Position numbers and translations under genes: made by a program
NCBI RefSeq assembly: GCF_001403735.1
Contig: NZ_CXPG01000009.1
Coordinates: 124,001 to 188,000, forward strand
Length of the DNA stretch: 64,000 nt
Reading direction: 5' to 3'
From: Jannaschia rubra
GTDB taxonomy: Bacteria > Pseudomonadota > Alphaproteobacteria > Rhodobacterales > Rhodobacteraceae
Notes under the pieces: model-generated
What the model saw: only the letters and a program-made list of their open reading frames with translations
Databases searched by the model: none
Told to the model about the DNA's origin: nothing
In this document: piece after piece, positions 37,107-44,819 of the stretch
Layout: each line of letters begins with the position of its first letter
Position numbering within the stretch: position 1 is the first letter of the stretch

Positions 37107-37907
37107 ATGGATCTGAACATCAAGGGCCGCACCGCGGTCATCACCGGCGCGGCGGGCGATATGGCCTATGAGACGGCCAAAATCCTCCAGGCCGAAGGAT
37201 GCAATCTCGTCCTGTCGGACATTGATGAGGACGAATTGAAGCAGGTTATGGACAAGTTGGACCAGGGCGTGGTCTCGGTCGTCGCGGACCTGAGCGAACA
37301 GGCCGGTGCCGACCGGATCGCCGAGGCCTGCGACGAGGCCGGGTGGGATTGCGACATCCTGATCCATGCGGCCGGCGTCACGGGGGCAAAGGGCGACCCG
37401 CTGGACGACATCGACGAAGACGACTGGATGCACGCCTGGAACACCGACTTCATGACGGCGGTCCGCATTTCCAAGGCATTCATTCCGGGGATGCGGAAGC
37501 GGGGGTGGGGCCGGGCGATCTTCGTCACCTCCGAGAACGTGGCGCAACCCTATCCGGACGAGGCCGTGTACAACGCTTCGAAGTCGGCGGTGCTGAGCTT
37601 CGCCACCTCGATGAGCCAGATCTATGCGCAGGAGGGGGTTCTCGTGAATTGCGTGGCGCCCGCCTTCATCAAGACCGACATGACCGACGGCATGATGGAA
37701 AAGCGCGCCAAGGAACGCGGCACCAGCGTCGATGAGGCGGTCGAGAGCTTCCTTGAGGAGGAGCGCCCGCACCTGTCGCTCAAGCGACGCGGCAGGCCCG
37801 AGGAAGTGGCCTTCGTCATTGCCTGCCTCGCTTCCGAACGCGCGAGTTTCGTCAACGGGTCGAACTGGCGGGTGGACGGAGGGTCGGTTCAGGCCATCAA
37901 CATTTGA
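37107..37907 (+). CDS. SDR family oxidoreductase
   Basis: Short-chain dehydrogenase/reductase of 266 residues. Catalytic Tyr and Lys are in AVYNASKSAVLSF, and the end VNGSNWRVDGGSVQ is typical. The cofactor loop reads VITGAAGDMAYETA, lacking the usual TGxxxGxG spacing, so cofactor binding may be unusual. Residues about 200-235 hold an acidic/basic insert (EERPHLSLKRRGRPEE) near the active-site lid. The next gene starts on its stop codon (TGATG), so the two are coupled. The substrate is unknown. Confidence 0.82.
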   Translation: MDLNIKGRTAVITGAAGDMAYETAKILQAEGCNLVLSDIDEDELKQVMDKLDQGVVSVVADLSEQAGADRIAEACDEAGWDCDILIHAAGVTGAKGDPLDDIDEDDWMHAWNTDFMTAVRISKAFIPGMRKRGWGRAIFVTSENVAQPYPDEAVYNASKSAVLSFATSMSQIYAQEGVLVNCVAPAFIKTDMTDGMMEKRAKERGTSVDEAVESFLEEERPHLSLKRRGRPEEVAFVIACLASERASFVNGSNWRVDGGSVQAINI

Positions 37908-38758
37908 TGGCCTTTCGGGGACCCGTCACCCGCGAACAGATCGTGGCGCGCATCGCCGAGCATCCGCTGGGCCAGTCACCGGATGAGATGCGGTCGAATT
38001 TCTGTCGTCTCGTCCTGGGCGACGGGGCTCGCCCGGACAGCAGCGCGCGTTGTCTGCGGCCCGAACGCTCGGTCGGGCTGCCGCCGGTGATCTGGTTCCA
38101 CGGCGGCGGCTACGTTTTCGGCGGACCGGACACCCACGCGCGTATCGGACGCTATCTGGCCGACACCCATGGGCTGGTGGTGCATCTGCCGCATTATGCG
38201 CTGGCGCCGGAACATCGCTGGCCCGCGCAGCTCGACGATGCGCTGGCGGCCGTTCCCGGCGGCCCGGCCCCGATCCTGGCGGGTGACAGCGCGGGCGGGC
38301 ATCTGGCGCTGGTGACGGCGCTGGCCATGTCGCGGGAGGGTCGCCCCCCCGCCGCGCTCCTTCTGTTTTCCCCCAACACCGATCGCAGCGGGTTGAGCGA
38401 TACGCGCACCGCGATGGAAGACGACGACCCGATGGTGGACGACGCGGACGATCGTCGGCTGGCGCGGATGTGTTTCGGCGACATGGCGTCCGACGATCCG
38501 CAGGTCTCGCCGGTGCTGGACGACCTGTCGCTGCTGCCGCCCACCTGGATCGAGGTGGGGACGCCCGAGGTGCTGCTGGGGGATTCCCTCGCGTTGGTCG
38601 AACGGGGTCGCGCCGCCGGGGCCGACATCCACCTTACGGTGACGCCGGGACTGTTGCATATGGCGCAGGTCTGGGCGCCGTGGTGGGACGCGGCGTGCGC
38701 GTCGCTGGACCGGGCGGCGGAGTTCGCCATCGACAGGGTGACGTCAGCGGCGGCGTAG
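37907..38758 (+). CDS. Alpha/beta hydrolase (HSL/esterase family)
   Basis: Carboxylesterase-like hydrolase of 283 residues. The oxyanion motif is WFHGGGYVFGGP, the nucleophile motif AGDSAGGHLAL, and the aspartate and histidine are likely in VGTPEVLLGDS and GLLHMAQVW. These define the hormone-sensitive-lipase (alpha/beta hydrolase 3) group. ATG 37907 shares a base with the SDR stop. Together the pair might hydrolyse an ester and oxidise the product; this is inference. The 3' end overlaps the opposing otsA gene by 15 bases. Confidence 0.87.
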   Translation: MAFRGPVTREQIVARIAEHPLGQSPDEMRSNFCRLVLGDGARPDSSARCLRPERSVGLPPVIWFHGGGYVFGGPDTHARIGRYLADTHGLVVHLPHYALAPEHRWPAQLDDALAAVPGGPAPILAGDSAGGHLALVTALAMSREGRPPAALLLFSPNTDRSGLSDTRTAMEDDDPMVDDADDRRLARMCFGDMASDDPQVSPVLDDLSLLPPTWIEVGTPEVLLGDSLALVERGRAAGADIHLTVTPGLLHMAQVWAPWWDAACASLDRAAEFAIDRVTSAAA

Positions 38759-40132
38759 CAGCGAGCGTTCGGTCCGCGACAGCCGGCGCAGGAACGTCTG
38801 GGTCCACCAATCGATATCCTTCTCGAAGACCAGCTTGCGAAGCTCATCGTGGCGCTGGCGTCGTTCCTCGAGCGGCATGCGGATCGCCCGGTCGAGGGCT
38901 TGGGCAAAACTGTGGGTATCGAACGGGTTCACCAGGACGGCCGCCTTCATCTGTTCGGCGGCACCGGCGAAGTGCGACAGGATCAACACGCCGGGATTAT
39001 TGTCGTCCTGCGCGGCGACGAATTCCTTGGCGACGAGGTTCATGCCGTCCGCGAGCGGCGTGACGAGGGCCACGTCCGCGCGTCGGTAAAGTCCCGCGAT
39101 GACGTCCCGGTCGATGTGCCGGCGGACATAGCGCAGCGGCGTCCAGTCGAGGTCGGCATGCGCGCCGTTGATCGAGCCCGCGGCGCGCTCCAGATCCTCC
39201 CGGATATCCTGGTAGGCGGTGACATCCTCGCGCGAGACGGGGGCGATCTGGAGGAACGTGGGCCGCGGGTCGCCGGGCCGGCGGGTGCCCAGATACTCGT
39301 CAAAAGCCTCGAACCGGTGAACGAGCCCTTTCGAATAATCGAGCCGGTCCACTCCGAGGAGGAGTGGCGCGTCGGGCGCCAGCTGCAATTCCACGCGCGG
39401 CGCTCTGGCCGCCGTCTCGGCAAAGCCCCGCGCGTCGATCCCGATGGGAAAGCTGAGGATCGAGAAGACCCGCCCCGCCCGCGTCCAGTAGCCGTCGTTG
39501 AGCATCTGCGACTGCCGGTCGTGGCGCAGGATCTCGTTGGCGGAGGTCACGTCGCGCATGGTCTGCAGGCCGACGACGTCATGCGCGGCCAGCCAGGCCG
39601 GCAGCGCCGCCACCTGCGGCAGGGCCATGACATCCGTAGGGTTTGGGAAGGGAATGTGGAGGAACAATCCGATGCGGTTTGTCAGTCCCTGGGCCCGCAA
39701 CTCCTGCGCGACCATCAGGAAATGATAATCCTGTATCCAGATCAGATCGTCGGGACCCGCGACCTTGCCGATCGCGCGGGCCACGCGGCGGTTGACGACG
39801 GCATAGGATTCGAAATCGCCCTCTTCTATCTGCAAAAGGTCGGGGCGGTGGTGGAACAGGGGCCAGAGAACGGAATTGGCGTAGCCGAGATAATATCCGT
39901 GATGCTCCTTCTCGCTCAGCGCGAAGGTAGCCCGGTCGTAGGTGCCGCTGCCGATACGGGTCAGGCCGTCGTCGGCCCGAGGCGTGGGATCGGCCGCCCC
40001 GATCCAGAGGCCGCCGGCGCCGGAGAGAGCTTCGTGGATGGCGAAAACCAGACCGCCTGCGGGGACATCGCCCTTGGGTATGCGGTTCGAGACGACGATC
40101 AGGCGTCCGGGCCTGTCCGACTGGTCAGCCAA
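38744..40132 (-). CDS. otsA: Trehalose-6-phosphate synthase
   Basis: Glycosyltransferase family 20 enzyme of 462 residues that joins UDP-glucose and glucose-6-phosphate. Recognisable segments are IVVSNRIPKGDVPAGGL, WIQDYHFLMVAQELR, LFLHIPFPNP, LGVDRLDYSKGLVHRFEAF and PLADGMNLVAKEFVAAQ. It overlaps otsB by 8 bases in the galU-otsB-otsA operon. Trehalose protects against osmotic and desiccation stress. Confidence 0.95.
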   Translation of the reverse strand: MADQSDRPGRLIVVSNRIPKGDVPAGGLVFAIHEALSGAGGLWIGAADPTPRADDGLTRIGSGTYDRATFALSEKEHHGYYLGYANSVLWPLFHHRPDLLQIEEGDFESYAVVNRRVARAIGKVAGPDDLIWIQDYHFLMVAQELRAQGLTNRIGLFLHIPFPNPTDVMALPQVAALPAWLAAHDVVGLQTMRDVTSANEILRHDRQSQMLNDGYWTRAGRVFSILSFPIGIDARGFAETAARAPRVELQLAPDAPLLLGVDRLDYSKGLVHRFEAFDEYLGTRRPGDPRPTFLQIAPVSREDVTAYQDIREDLERAAGSINGAHADLDWTPLRYVRRHIDRDVIAGLYRRADVALVTPLADGMNLVAKEFVAAQDDNNPGVLILSHFAGAAEQMKAAVLVNPFDTHSFAQALDRAIRMPLEERRQRHDELRKLVFEKDIDWWTQTFLRRLSRTERSLLRRR

Positions 40133-40910
40133 GCCATTCCTCCAGACACCCGATCAATCCCGACGGATCGGCAAGGCGATGGCGGGCCACGGTCTCGGCC
40201 TCGCCGATCTTGATGCCGAAGCCCCCCATCTCCTGCACGAGGTCAAGGGCGGGCTCATCGGTCAGGTCGTCGCCGATGAACACGGGCGTCGTGCCCGCGA
40301 AGGGAGGCATCGCCAGAAGCTTCCGCAAGGCCACGTCCTTGCCGATGTTCTCGGGCTTCAACTCATAGGCCATGAGCGCGGGTTGCAGGCGAAAGCCATC
40401 GGCGGCCATGGCAAGGCTTTCCATGAACCGGAGCGCCAGCGCCGCGTGATCCTCCGCCTGGCGGTAGTGGAGGACGACGCCGGAAGGTTTGCGTTCGACG
40501 AGGAATTCGGGACGCAGGGCGCCGAAATCCTCCGCTAGGCGGATCAGGCGCGAGACTGTGGAATGGTCGATCTTCTCCGTCTCGGTCCGTTCGCCGTCGA
40601 TGCGCATCTCGGCCCCATGGGTGCCGATGAGGGGGCCATCGAAGTCAGGCAGGAACCGCTGCAGATCCTCGATGCTGCGGCCGGAGACGAGCGCGATGCG
40701 CCCCTCCAGCCGCTCGGATGCGTGGCGGAGGAGGTAACGCACCTTGTCGGTGACGACAATGCCGTCGGGCCGGTCGGCAATCTCCACCAGCGTCCCGTCG
40801 AAGTCCAGCAGCAGGGACGCCGTGGAAGGATCCGGCAGATGCGGCGCCTTGCAGGCGATGGTGTCGTCCTCGCTGGCTCCCATGAATCCCGTCAACTGAT
40901 AGAATAGCAT
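40125..40910 (-). CDS. otsB: Trehalose-6-phosphate phosphatase
   Basis: HAD-type phosphatase of 261 residues. The nucleophile motif is LLLDFDGTLVEIA, with the second motif LVSGRSIEDL and the metal-binding end FIGDDLTDEPAL. The start at 40910 is supported by GGAGGAAGCGCAG at the right distance; a second ATG nine codons on has no such site. It completes trehalose synthesis begun by OtsA. The galU gene ends 27 bases before its start, so one transcript is expected. Confidence 0.94.
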   Translation of the reverse strand: MLFYQLTGFMGASEDDTIACKAPHLPDPSTASLLLDFDGTLVEIADRPDGIVVTDKVRYLLRHASERLEGRIALVSGRSIEDLQRFLPDFDGPLIGTHGAEMRIDGERTETEKIDHSTVSRLIRLAEDFGALRPEFLVERKPSGVVLHYRQAEDHAALALRFMESLAMAADGFRLQPALMAYELKPENIGKDVALRKLLAMPPFAGTTPVFIGDDLTDEPALDLVQEMGGFGIKIGEAETVARHRLADPSGLIGCLEEWLG

Positions 40911-40937
40911 CTGCGCTTCCTCCCCATGTCGCGTCTC

Positions 40938-41789
40938 CTATTCGGCGGCAACCGACAGGTGCGACCGCCGACCCTTCTGGACTGCGAGTGTCGCCTCGAC
41001 CATGCCGTCCTTCGATCCGCAGTCGTGTCGCGTTCCCGAAAAGCGGAAGGCGTGGATGCCCCCCATCGCGGCGATGGCGTCGGTCAACTGGATCTCGCCG
41101 CCCGCTCCCGCCTCCGTCGCCCGCAGCGCATCGAAGATACCCGGCGACAGGACGTATCGGCCCACGGCCGCCAGCCGCGATGGGGCATCGCCCGGCGCGG
41201 GCTTCTCGACGAAGGCCCGAGCAGGGCGCGCCGTGCCGGGGGCGAACTCCCCGTCGTCGCAATCGAAGATACCGTAGCTGGAAACCCGGTCCGATGCCAC
41301 CATCTGCGCGGCCACGAGACTGGTCATTGTCTGCTGCTCGAAGGCGTCGGCCATCTCCCGCAGGGCTGGTCGTCCGAGGATCAGGTCGTCCGGCAGGATC
41401 ACGCCGACGGGACCGTCCAGAACGTGATCCGCCGCGCAGAGCACCGCATGACCCAGCCCCAAAGCTTCCGGCTGCATGACGAAGACGACGTCGACGCCCT
41501 CGGGCACCCTGCTGGCGCGGACGGCGTCGAGAAGCTCATGCTTGCCCTTGGCTTCCAGCTTGCTTTCCAGGTTCGGGACAGGGCGCAGGTAATCCTCGAT
41601 CGCCGCTTTCTCGGGGTGGGAGACGAAGACGAGACGGCGCGCTCCGGCGGCCAACGCCTCCTCCAGCGCGAATTGCAGCAGGGGCGTGTCATAGACGGGC
41701 AGAAGCTCCTTCGGCGTGACCTTGGTGGCGGGCAACATGCGTGTGCCAAGGCCTGCGACGGGAAAAATGACGGTGGATAGACGGGTCAT
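40938..41789 (-). CDS. galU: UTP-glucose-1-phosphate uridylyltransferase
   Basis: Nucleotidyltransferase of 283 residues making UDP-glucose. The diagnostic N-terminus is FPVAGLGTRMLPATKVTPKE. FVMQPEALGLGHAVLCA and GVILPDDLI are further GalU motifs. ATG 41789 is the start preceding this conserved region. As first gene of the cluster it would supply the UDP-glucose consumed by OtsA, tying precursor supply to trehalose synthesis. An EcfG-like promoter match lies 41 bases upstream. Confidence 0.94.
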   Translation of the reverse strand: MTRLSTVIFPVAGLGTRMLPATKVTPKELLPVYDTPLLQFALEEALAAGARRLVFVSHPEKAAIEDYLRPVPNLESKLEAKGKHELLDAVRASRVPEGVDVVFVMQPEALGLGHAVLCAADHVLDGPVGVILPDDLILGRPALREMADAFEQQTMTSLVAAQMVASDRVSSYGIFDCDDGEFAPGTARPARAFVEKPAPGDAPSRLAAVGRYVLSPGIFDALRATEAGAGGEIQLTDAIAAMGGIHAFRFSGTRHDCGSKDGMVEATLAVQKGRRSHLSVAAE

Positions 41790-41829
41790 GGCAGTGATCC
41801 TGGAAAACGAGACGGGCTGTCGCAGGACA

Positions 41830-41855
41830 AACCCCCCGATCGCGCGGCCGGTTCC
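41830..41855 (-). promoter_or_regulatory. EcfG-like promoter candidate for galU-otsB-otsA
   Basis: On the minus strand GGAAC (41855-41851), 17 bases and GGTT (41833-41830) fit the alphaproteobacterial general-stress consensus GGAAC-N16/17-CGTT with one mismatch in the -10. The -10 ends 40 bases before galU. A stress promoter suits a trehalose operon. Confidence 0.4.
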
Positions 41856-41904
41856 GCCCAAACCCGTCATCGGTCGCACGATCTGGGCGCCTGCCGGTTG
41901 CCGG

Positions 41905-43353
41905 TCAAGGGCGGAGCGAAGCGGGATCTTCGAGGAAGCTGCGGACCCGAACCAGATCGTCGCGGAACAGCTCCGTCTCGCGTTCGCGCAGCTGCGGATC
42001 GGGCAGGCGGAGGAGATAGCTCGGGTGCACCGTGATCAGCACGGGCCGCCCGTCGGTCATCGTCTCGATCCCGCCACGCCGCTTCAGCAGCCCCGTGGCC
42101 TTTCCGGTCAAGGCTCCCATCGCCGTGGCCCCCATGGCGACGACGAGGTCGGGATCGACGGTGGTCACCTCGCGGTCGAGCCACCAACGGCAGGCCGACA
42201 CCTCGCTCGTGTTCGGCCGCTGGTGGATGCGCCGCTTGCCGCGCTGCACGAACTTGAAATGCTTGACCGCGTTGGTGACATAGGCCGTGGAGCGGTCCAG
42301 CCGCGCTTCTGCGGCGATCCGGTCGAAAAGCTGTCCCGCGGGGCCGACGAAGGGGCGGCCTTCGATATCCTCACGGTCGCCGGGCTGTTCGCCCACGATG
42401 ACCAGCCGCGCATCCGCCGGCCCCTCGCCGAAGACGACCTGCGTCGCAGGGCCGTAGAGCGGACAACGCGTGCAGTCGGTCGCCAGATGGCGCAGCGTGG
42501 CCAGATCGCCGGGGGGTGCGGCATCGGGAAGGGGGTGTTCGGGCATGGTCGGAACCTTTCGACGAAGCGACTGCGGTGCGGGGAGGGACGGCCCCGCCGC
42601 CTGCATCGCCGAGACCCGACCGCGTGCCCCCGCGATCAGGGAAGGAATGGCCCGCGTCTCAGGCAGGTTCCGCCAATACTTGCGCGGCATTTCGGCGCGC
42701 ATCGCCGCGGGCTTCAGCCGGGCCGGGTTGAAGATGTTGGAGTAATAGGTCGTCCAGAGTTCCTCCAGCGCATCGTCCCCGTCGGGCCGCACCGATGGCA
42801 CGGCTTCGAGCGAAAGCTGTCCCGCGACATGCGCGATGACGACTTCGGGCGTGACGATCTGCCAATCCATGTCGCCGAACCGATCGGCGAAGAACCCGGC
42901 GGTTTCCTCCTCGATCCGGTGATCGGGCTCGAACCAGGCGGAAAAGGCGCGGCGGTCGCCCTCGACGGCGATTTCCCGAAACCGGACGAAGGCGTGCATC
43001 TTGTGAATATCGCGCCGGATGGACTTGGCGATCTCATGGGCCCGCGCAACGTCGGCATCCGCCCGGTTGCCGAGCAGCGACGGATCGCCCTGCAACCGAT
43101 GAAGCAGGGCATAGGCCAACGCCATTCCCCGCCCGGATCGTTCGGGGATCAGGCTGTGCGTGAGGTCCAGGAACGCCTTGGGCACGAGGAGCTGCCCTTC
43201 GCCCGCCGGCAAGGGCGCGTCGAACATCGACCGCGTTTCCCCGGTCAGCCCCCAGTCGACTGCCGACGGCGCGACCCCCGCCAGCGCCAGGCCGCGGGCG
43301 GCGTCCCGCCATGCCGCATAGGTGCCGATGCGCGGAAGGCGCGGGGCGAACAC
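41905..43353 (-). CDS. UdgX-type uracil-DNA glycosylase fused to DUF4130
   Basis: DNA repair protein of 482 residues. The N-terminal part (about residues 1-250) is a DUF4130 domain (RDIHKMHAFVRFRE, TPEVVIAHVAGQLS, LEELWTTYYSNIFNPAR). The C-terminal part (about 290-482) is a family 4/5-like uracil glycosylase with CTRCPLY, GEQPGDREDIEGRPFVGPAG and TVHPSYLLR. The loop GKRRIHQRP is the R-loop hallmark of UdgX; its histidine (residue 377) becomes covalently bound to the excised uracil in characterised UdgX. It starts one base after the radical SAM gene and shares its SOS-controlled promoter. Confidence 0.93.
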   Translation of the reverse strand: MFAPRLPRIGTYAAWRDAARGLALAGVAPSAVDWGLTGETRSMFDAPLPAGEGQLLVPKAFLDLTHSLIPERSGRGMALAYALLHRLQGDPSLLGNRADADVARAHEIAKSIRRDIHKMHAFVRFREIAVEGDRRAFSAWFEPDHRIEEETAGFFADRFGDMDWQIVTPEVVIAHVAGQLSLEAVPSVRPDGDDALEELWTTYYSNIFNPARLKPAAMRAEMPRKYWRNLPETRAIPSLIAGARGRVSAMQAAGPSLPAPQSLRRKVPTMPEHPLPDAAPPGDLATLRHLATDCTRCPLYGPATQVVFGEGPADARLVIVGEQPGDREDIEGRPFVGPAGQLFDRIAAEARLDRSTAYVTNAVKHFKFVQRGKRRIHQRPNTSEVSACRWWLDREVTTVDPDLVVAMGATAMGALTGKATGLLKRRGGIETMTDGRPVLITVHPSYLLRLPDPQLRERETELFRDDLVRVRSFLEDPASLRP

Positions 43354-43354
43354 G

Positions 43355-44584
43355 TCAGAAAAGCTCCATCTGCTTGGGCTTGACGAACCGGGTCCGAAGG
43401 TCGGCCGAGTCGAGCGATCCCTTCGGGCTGTGATCCCGCGTCACGATGAAGGGCAGCGCCTGTTTGACGCGGCCCCCCATGCGCCGGATGTCGTCCAGCC
43501 CCAGCCTGCCGGACCGCCGTGCCGCCAGGATGCGATCCGCGATCTTCGCGCCGAATCCCGGCACCCGCAGCAGCATGTCGCGCGGGGCGGCATTCACATC
43601 GACGGGAAACCGATCTCGATTGGTGAGGGCCCAGGCCAGCTTCGGATCGACGTCGAGATCGAGCATTCCGCCCGCATCCCGCGTCACGATCTCGTCCAGC
43701 GAGAAATCGTAGAACCGCAACAGCCAGTCCGCCTGATAGAGCCGATGTTCCCGCATCAGGGGCGGATCGACCAGTGGCAGAACCGCGCTCGCATCGGGAA
43801 TGGGCGAGAAGGCCGAGTAATAGACCCTTTTCAGGTTGTAGGCGCCGTAAAGTCGATGCGCGTTGCCCAAAATGGTGGCGTCGTCCGCGGCGTCGGCCCC
43901 TACGATCATCTGGGTCGACTGACCGGCGGGGGCGAACTTGCCCCGGCGACGACCTTTCCACGACGTTTCGGCATAATCCTCGCCCGTCGTGCGCACGCGT
44001 GCCATTGCGCTCCGGATCTGGCCGGGGTTCTTTTCGGGCGCGAATGCGCGGACGCTCGCATCCGTCGGAAGCTCGACGTTGATCGACAGGCGATCCGCCG
44101 CAAGCCCTGCCCGTTCGATCAGTTCGGGAGAGGCGTCAGGAATGGTCTTGAGATGGATGTAGCCGCGAAAGCCCTGTGCGCGCAGCGTCTCGGCAATGCG
44201 GACCATCTCCTCCATCGTGTAATCGGACGACCGAATGATGCCCGACGACAGGAACAGTCCCTCGATATAGTTGCGGCGATAGAACTCGGTGGTCAGCCAG
44301 ACGACCTCCTCCACAGTGAACCGCGCGCGGGGCACGTTCGACGACACCCTGTTCACGCAATAGGCGCAGTCGAAGACGCAGTAGTTTGTCATCAGGATCT
44401 TTAGCAGGCTGATGCACCGACCATCCGGCGCATAGGCATGACAGATCCCCGACCCCGTGGTGGAACCGAGCCCCGACCCGTCGCGCGACGTGCGTTTCGA
44501 CGTGCCAGAGGACGCGCAACTCGCGTCGTATTTGGCTGCATCCGAAAGCAGAGCGAGCTTATCGCGAATCGTCATTCTTGCCAT
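43355..44584 (-). CDS. Putative DNA modification/repair radical SAM protein
   Basis: Radical SAM enzyme of 409 residues. The iron-sulfur cluster motif CxxxCxxC is seen in NYCVFDCAYCVNR. A helix-hairpin-helix DNA-binding region lies near the C-terminus (DMLLRVPGFGAKIADRIL). The start KLALLSDAAKYDASCASSG matches the family always paired with a UdgX/DUF4130 gene, as here. The chemistry is unknown; a DNA base or crosslink is the presumed substrate. The start may be ATG 44584 or ATG 44575; the promoter lies so close that the transcript would begin at or near the first ATG. Confidence 0.9.
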   Translation of the reverse strand: MARMTIRDKLALLSDAAKYDASCASSGTSKRTSRDGSGLGSTTGSGICHAYAPDGRCISLLKILMTNYCVFDCAYCVNRVSSNVPRARFTVEEVVWLTTEFYRRNYIEGLFLSSGIIRSSDYTMEEMVRIAETLRAQGFRGYIHLKTIPDASPELIERAGLAADRLSINVELPTDASVRAFAPEKNPGQIRSAMARVRTTGEDYAETSWKGRRRGKFAPAGQSTQMIVGADAADDATILGNAHRLYGAYNLKRVYYSAFSPIPDASAVLPLVDPPLMREHRLYQADWLLRFYDFSLDEIVTRDAGGMLDLDVDPKLAWALTNRDRFPVDVNAAPRDMLLRVPGFGAKIADRILAARRSGRLGLDDIRRMGGRVKQALPFIVTRDHSPKGSLDSADLRTRFVKPKQMELF

Positions 44585-44586
44585 GA

Positions 44587-44601
44587 GTTCTCTATATGTT
44601 C
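44587..44601. promoter_or_regulatory. LexA (SOS) box, alphaproteobacterial type
   Basis: GTTC-TCTATAT-GTTC is an exact match to the direct repeat GTTC-N7-GTTC bound by alphaproteobacterial LexA. It lies two bases upstream of the first ATG of the radical SAM gene and overlaps its -10 element. LexA bound here would block transcription of the radical SAM/UdgX operon until DNA damage. Confidence 0.85.
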
Positions 44602-44619
44602 CAAATTCGTAAACAACAA
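44591..44619 (-). promoter_or_regulatory. Sigma-70-type promoter of the radical SAM/UdgX operon
   Basis: On the minus strand TTGTTG (44619-44614), a 17-base spacer and TATAGA (44596-44591) make a good promoter. Transcription would begin around 44584, at the first ATG, so the message should be leaderless or have a leader of about nine bases if ATG 44575 is used. Confidence 0.65.
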
Positions 44620-44629
44620 GGTCGGCGTG

Positions 44630-44655
44630 GGAACGGGAATCCATCACGATGCGTT
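44630..44655 (+). promoter_or_regulatory. EcfG general-stress promoter of the membrane stress operon
   Basis: GGAAC (44630-44634), exactly 17 bases and CGTT (44652-44655) match the EcfG consensus GGAAC-N16/17-CGTT in full. It lies 57 bases before the microprotein start and reads into the YqjD-like/holin/DUF3618 operon. Confidence 0.75.
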
Positions 44656-44712
44656 GACCGCCCACAGCAGACCAGCGGATCGCAGGTCGGAAGCCACATC
44701 GAGGAGACCGCG

Positions 44713-44781
44713 TTGCACAGTATTTTCTATATCATCGGTGTCGTCGTCGTCGTGCTGGCCGTTCTCCAGCTCATCGCCTGA
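44713..44781 (+). CDS. Single-span membrane microprotein (22 residues)
   Basis: A short frame starting with TTG at 44713 encodes 22 residues: a two-residue head (MH), then SIFYIIGVVVVVLAVLQLI and a final alanine, almost entirely one membrane helix. The ribosome site GAGGAG (44701-44706) is six bases upstream, an ideal spacing, and no in-frame ATG is as well placed. Very similar hydrophobic microproteins occur in many Rhodobacterales. It is the first gene after a full-match EcfG promoter, 38 bases ahead of the YqjD-like gene. Function is unknown; a membrane stress role is inferred from the operon. Confidence 0.65.
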   Translation: MHSIFYIIGVVVVVLAVLQLIA

Positions 44782-44819
44782 GGACGCCGAAATCCATAAC
44801 TTCATCAGGAGCCTTCACA

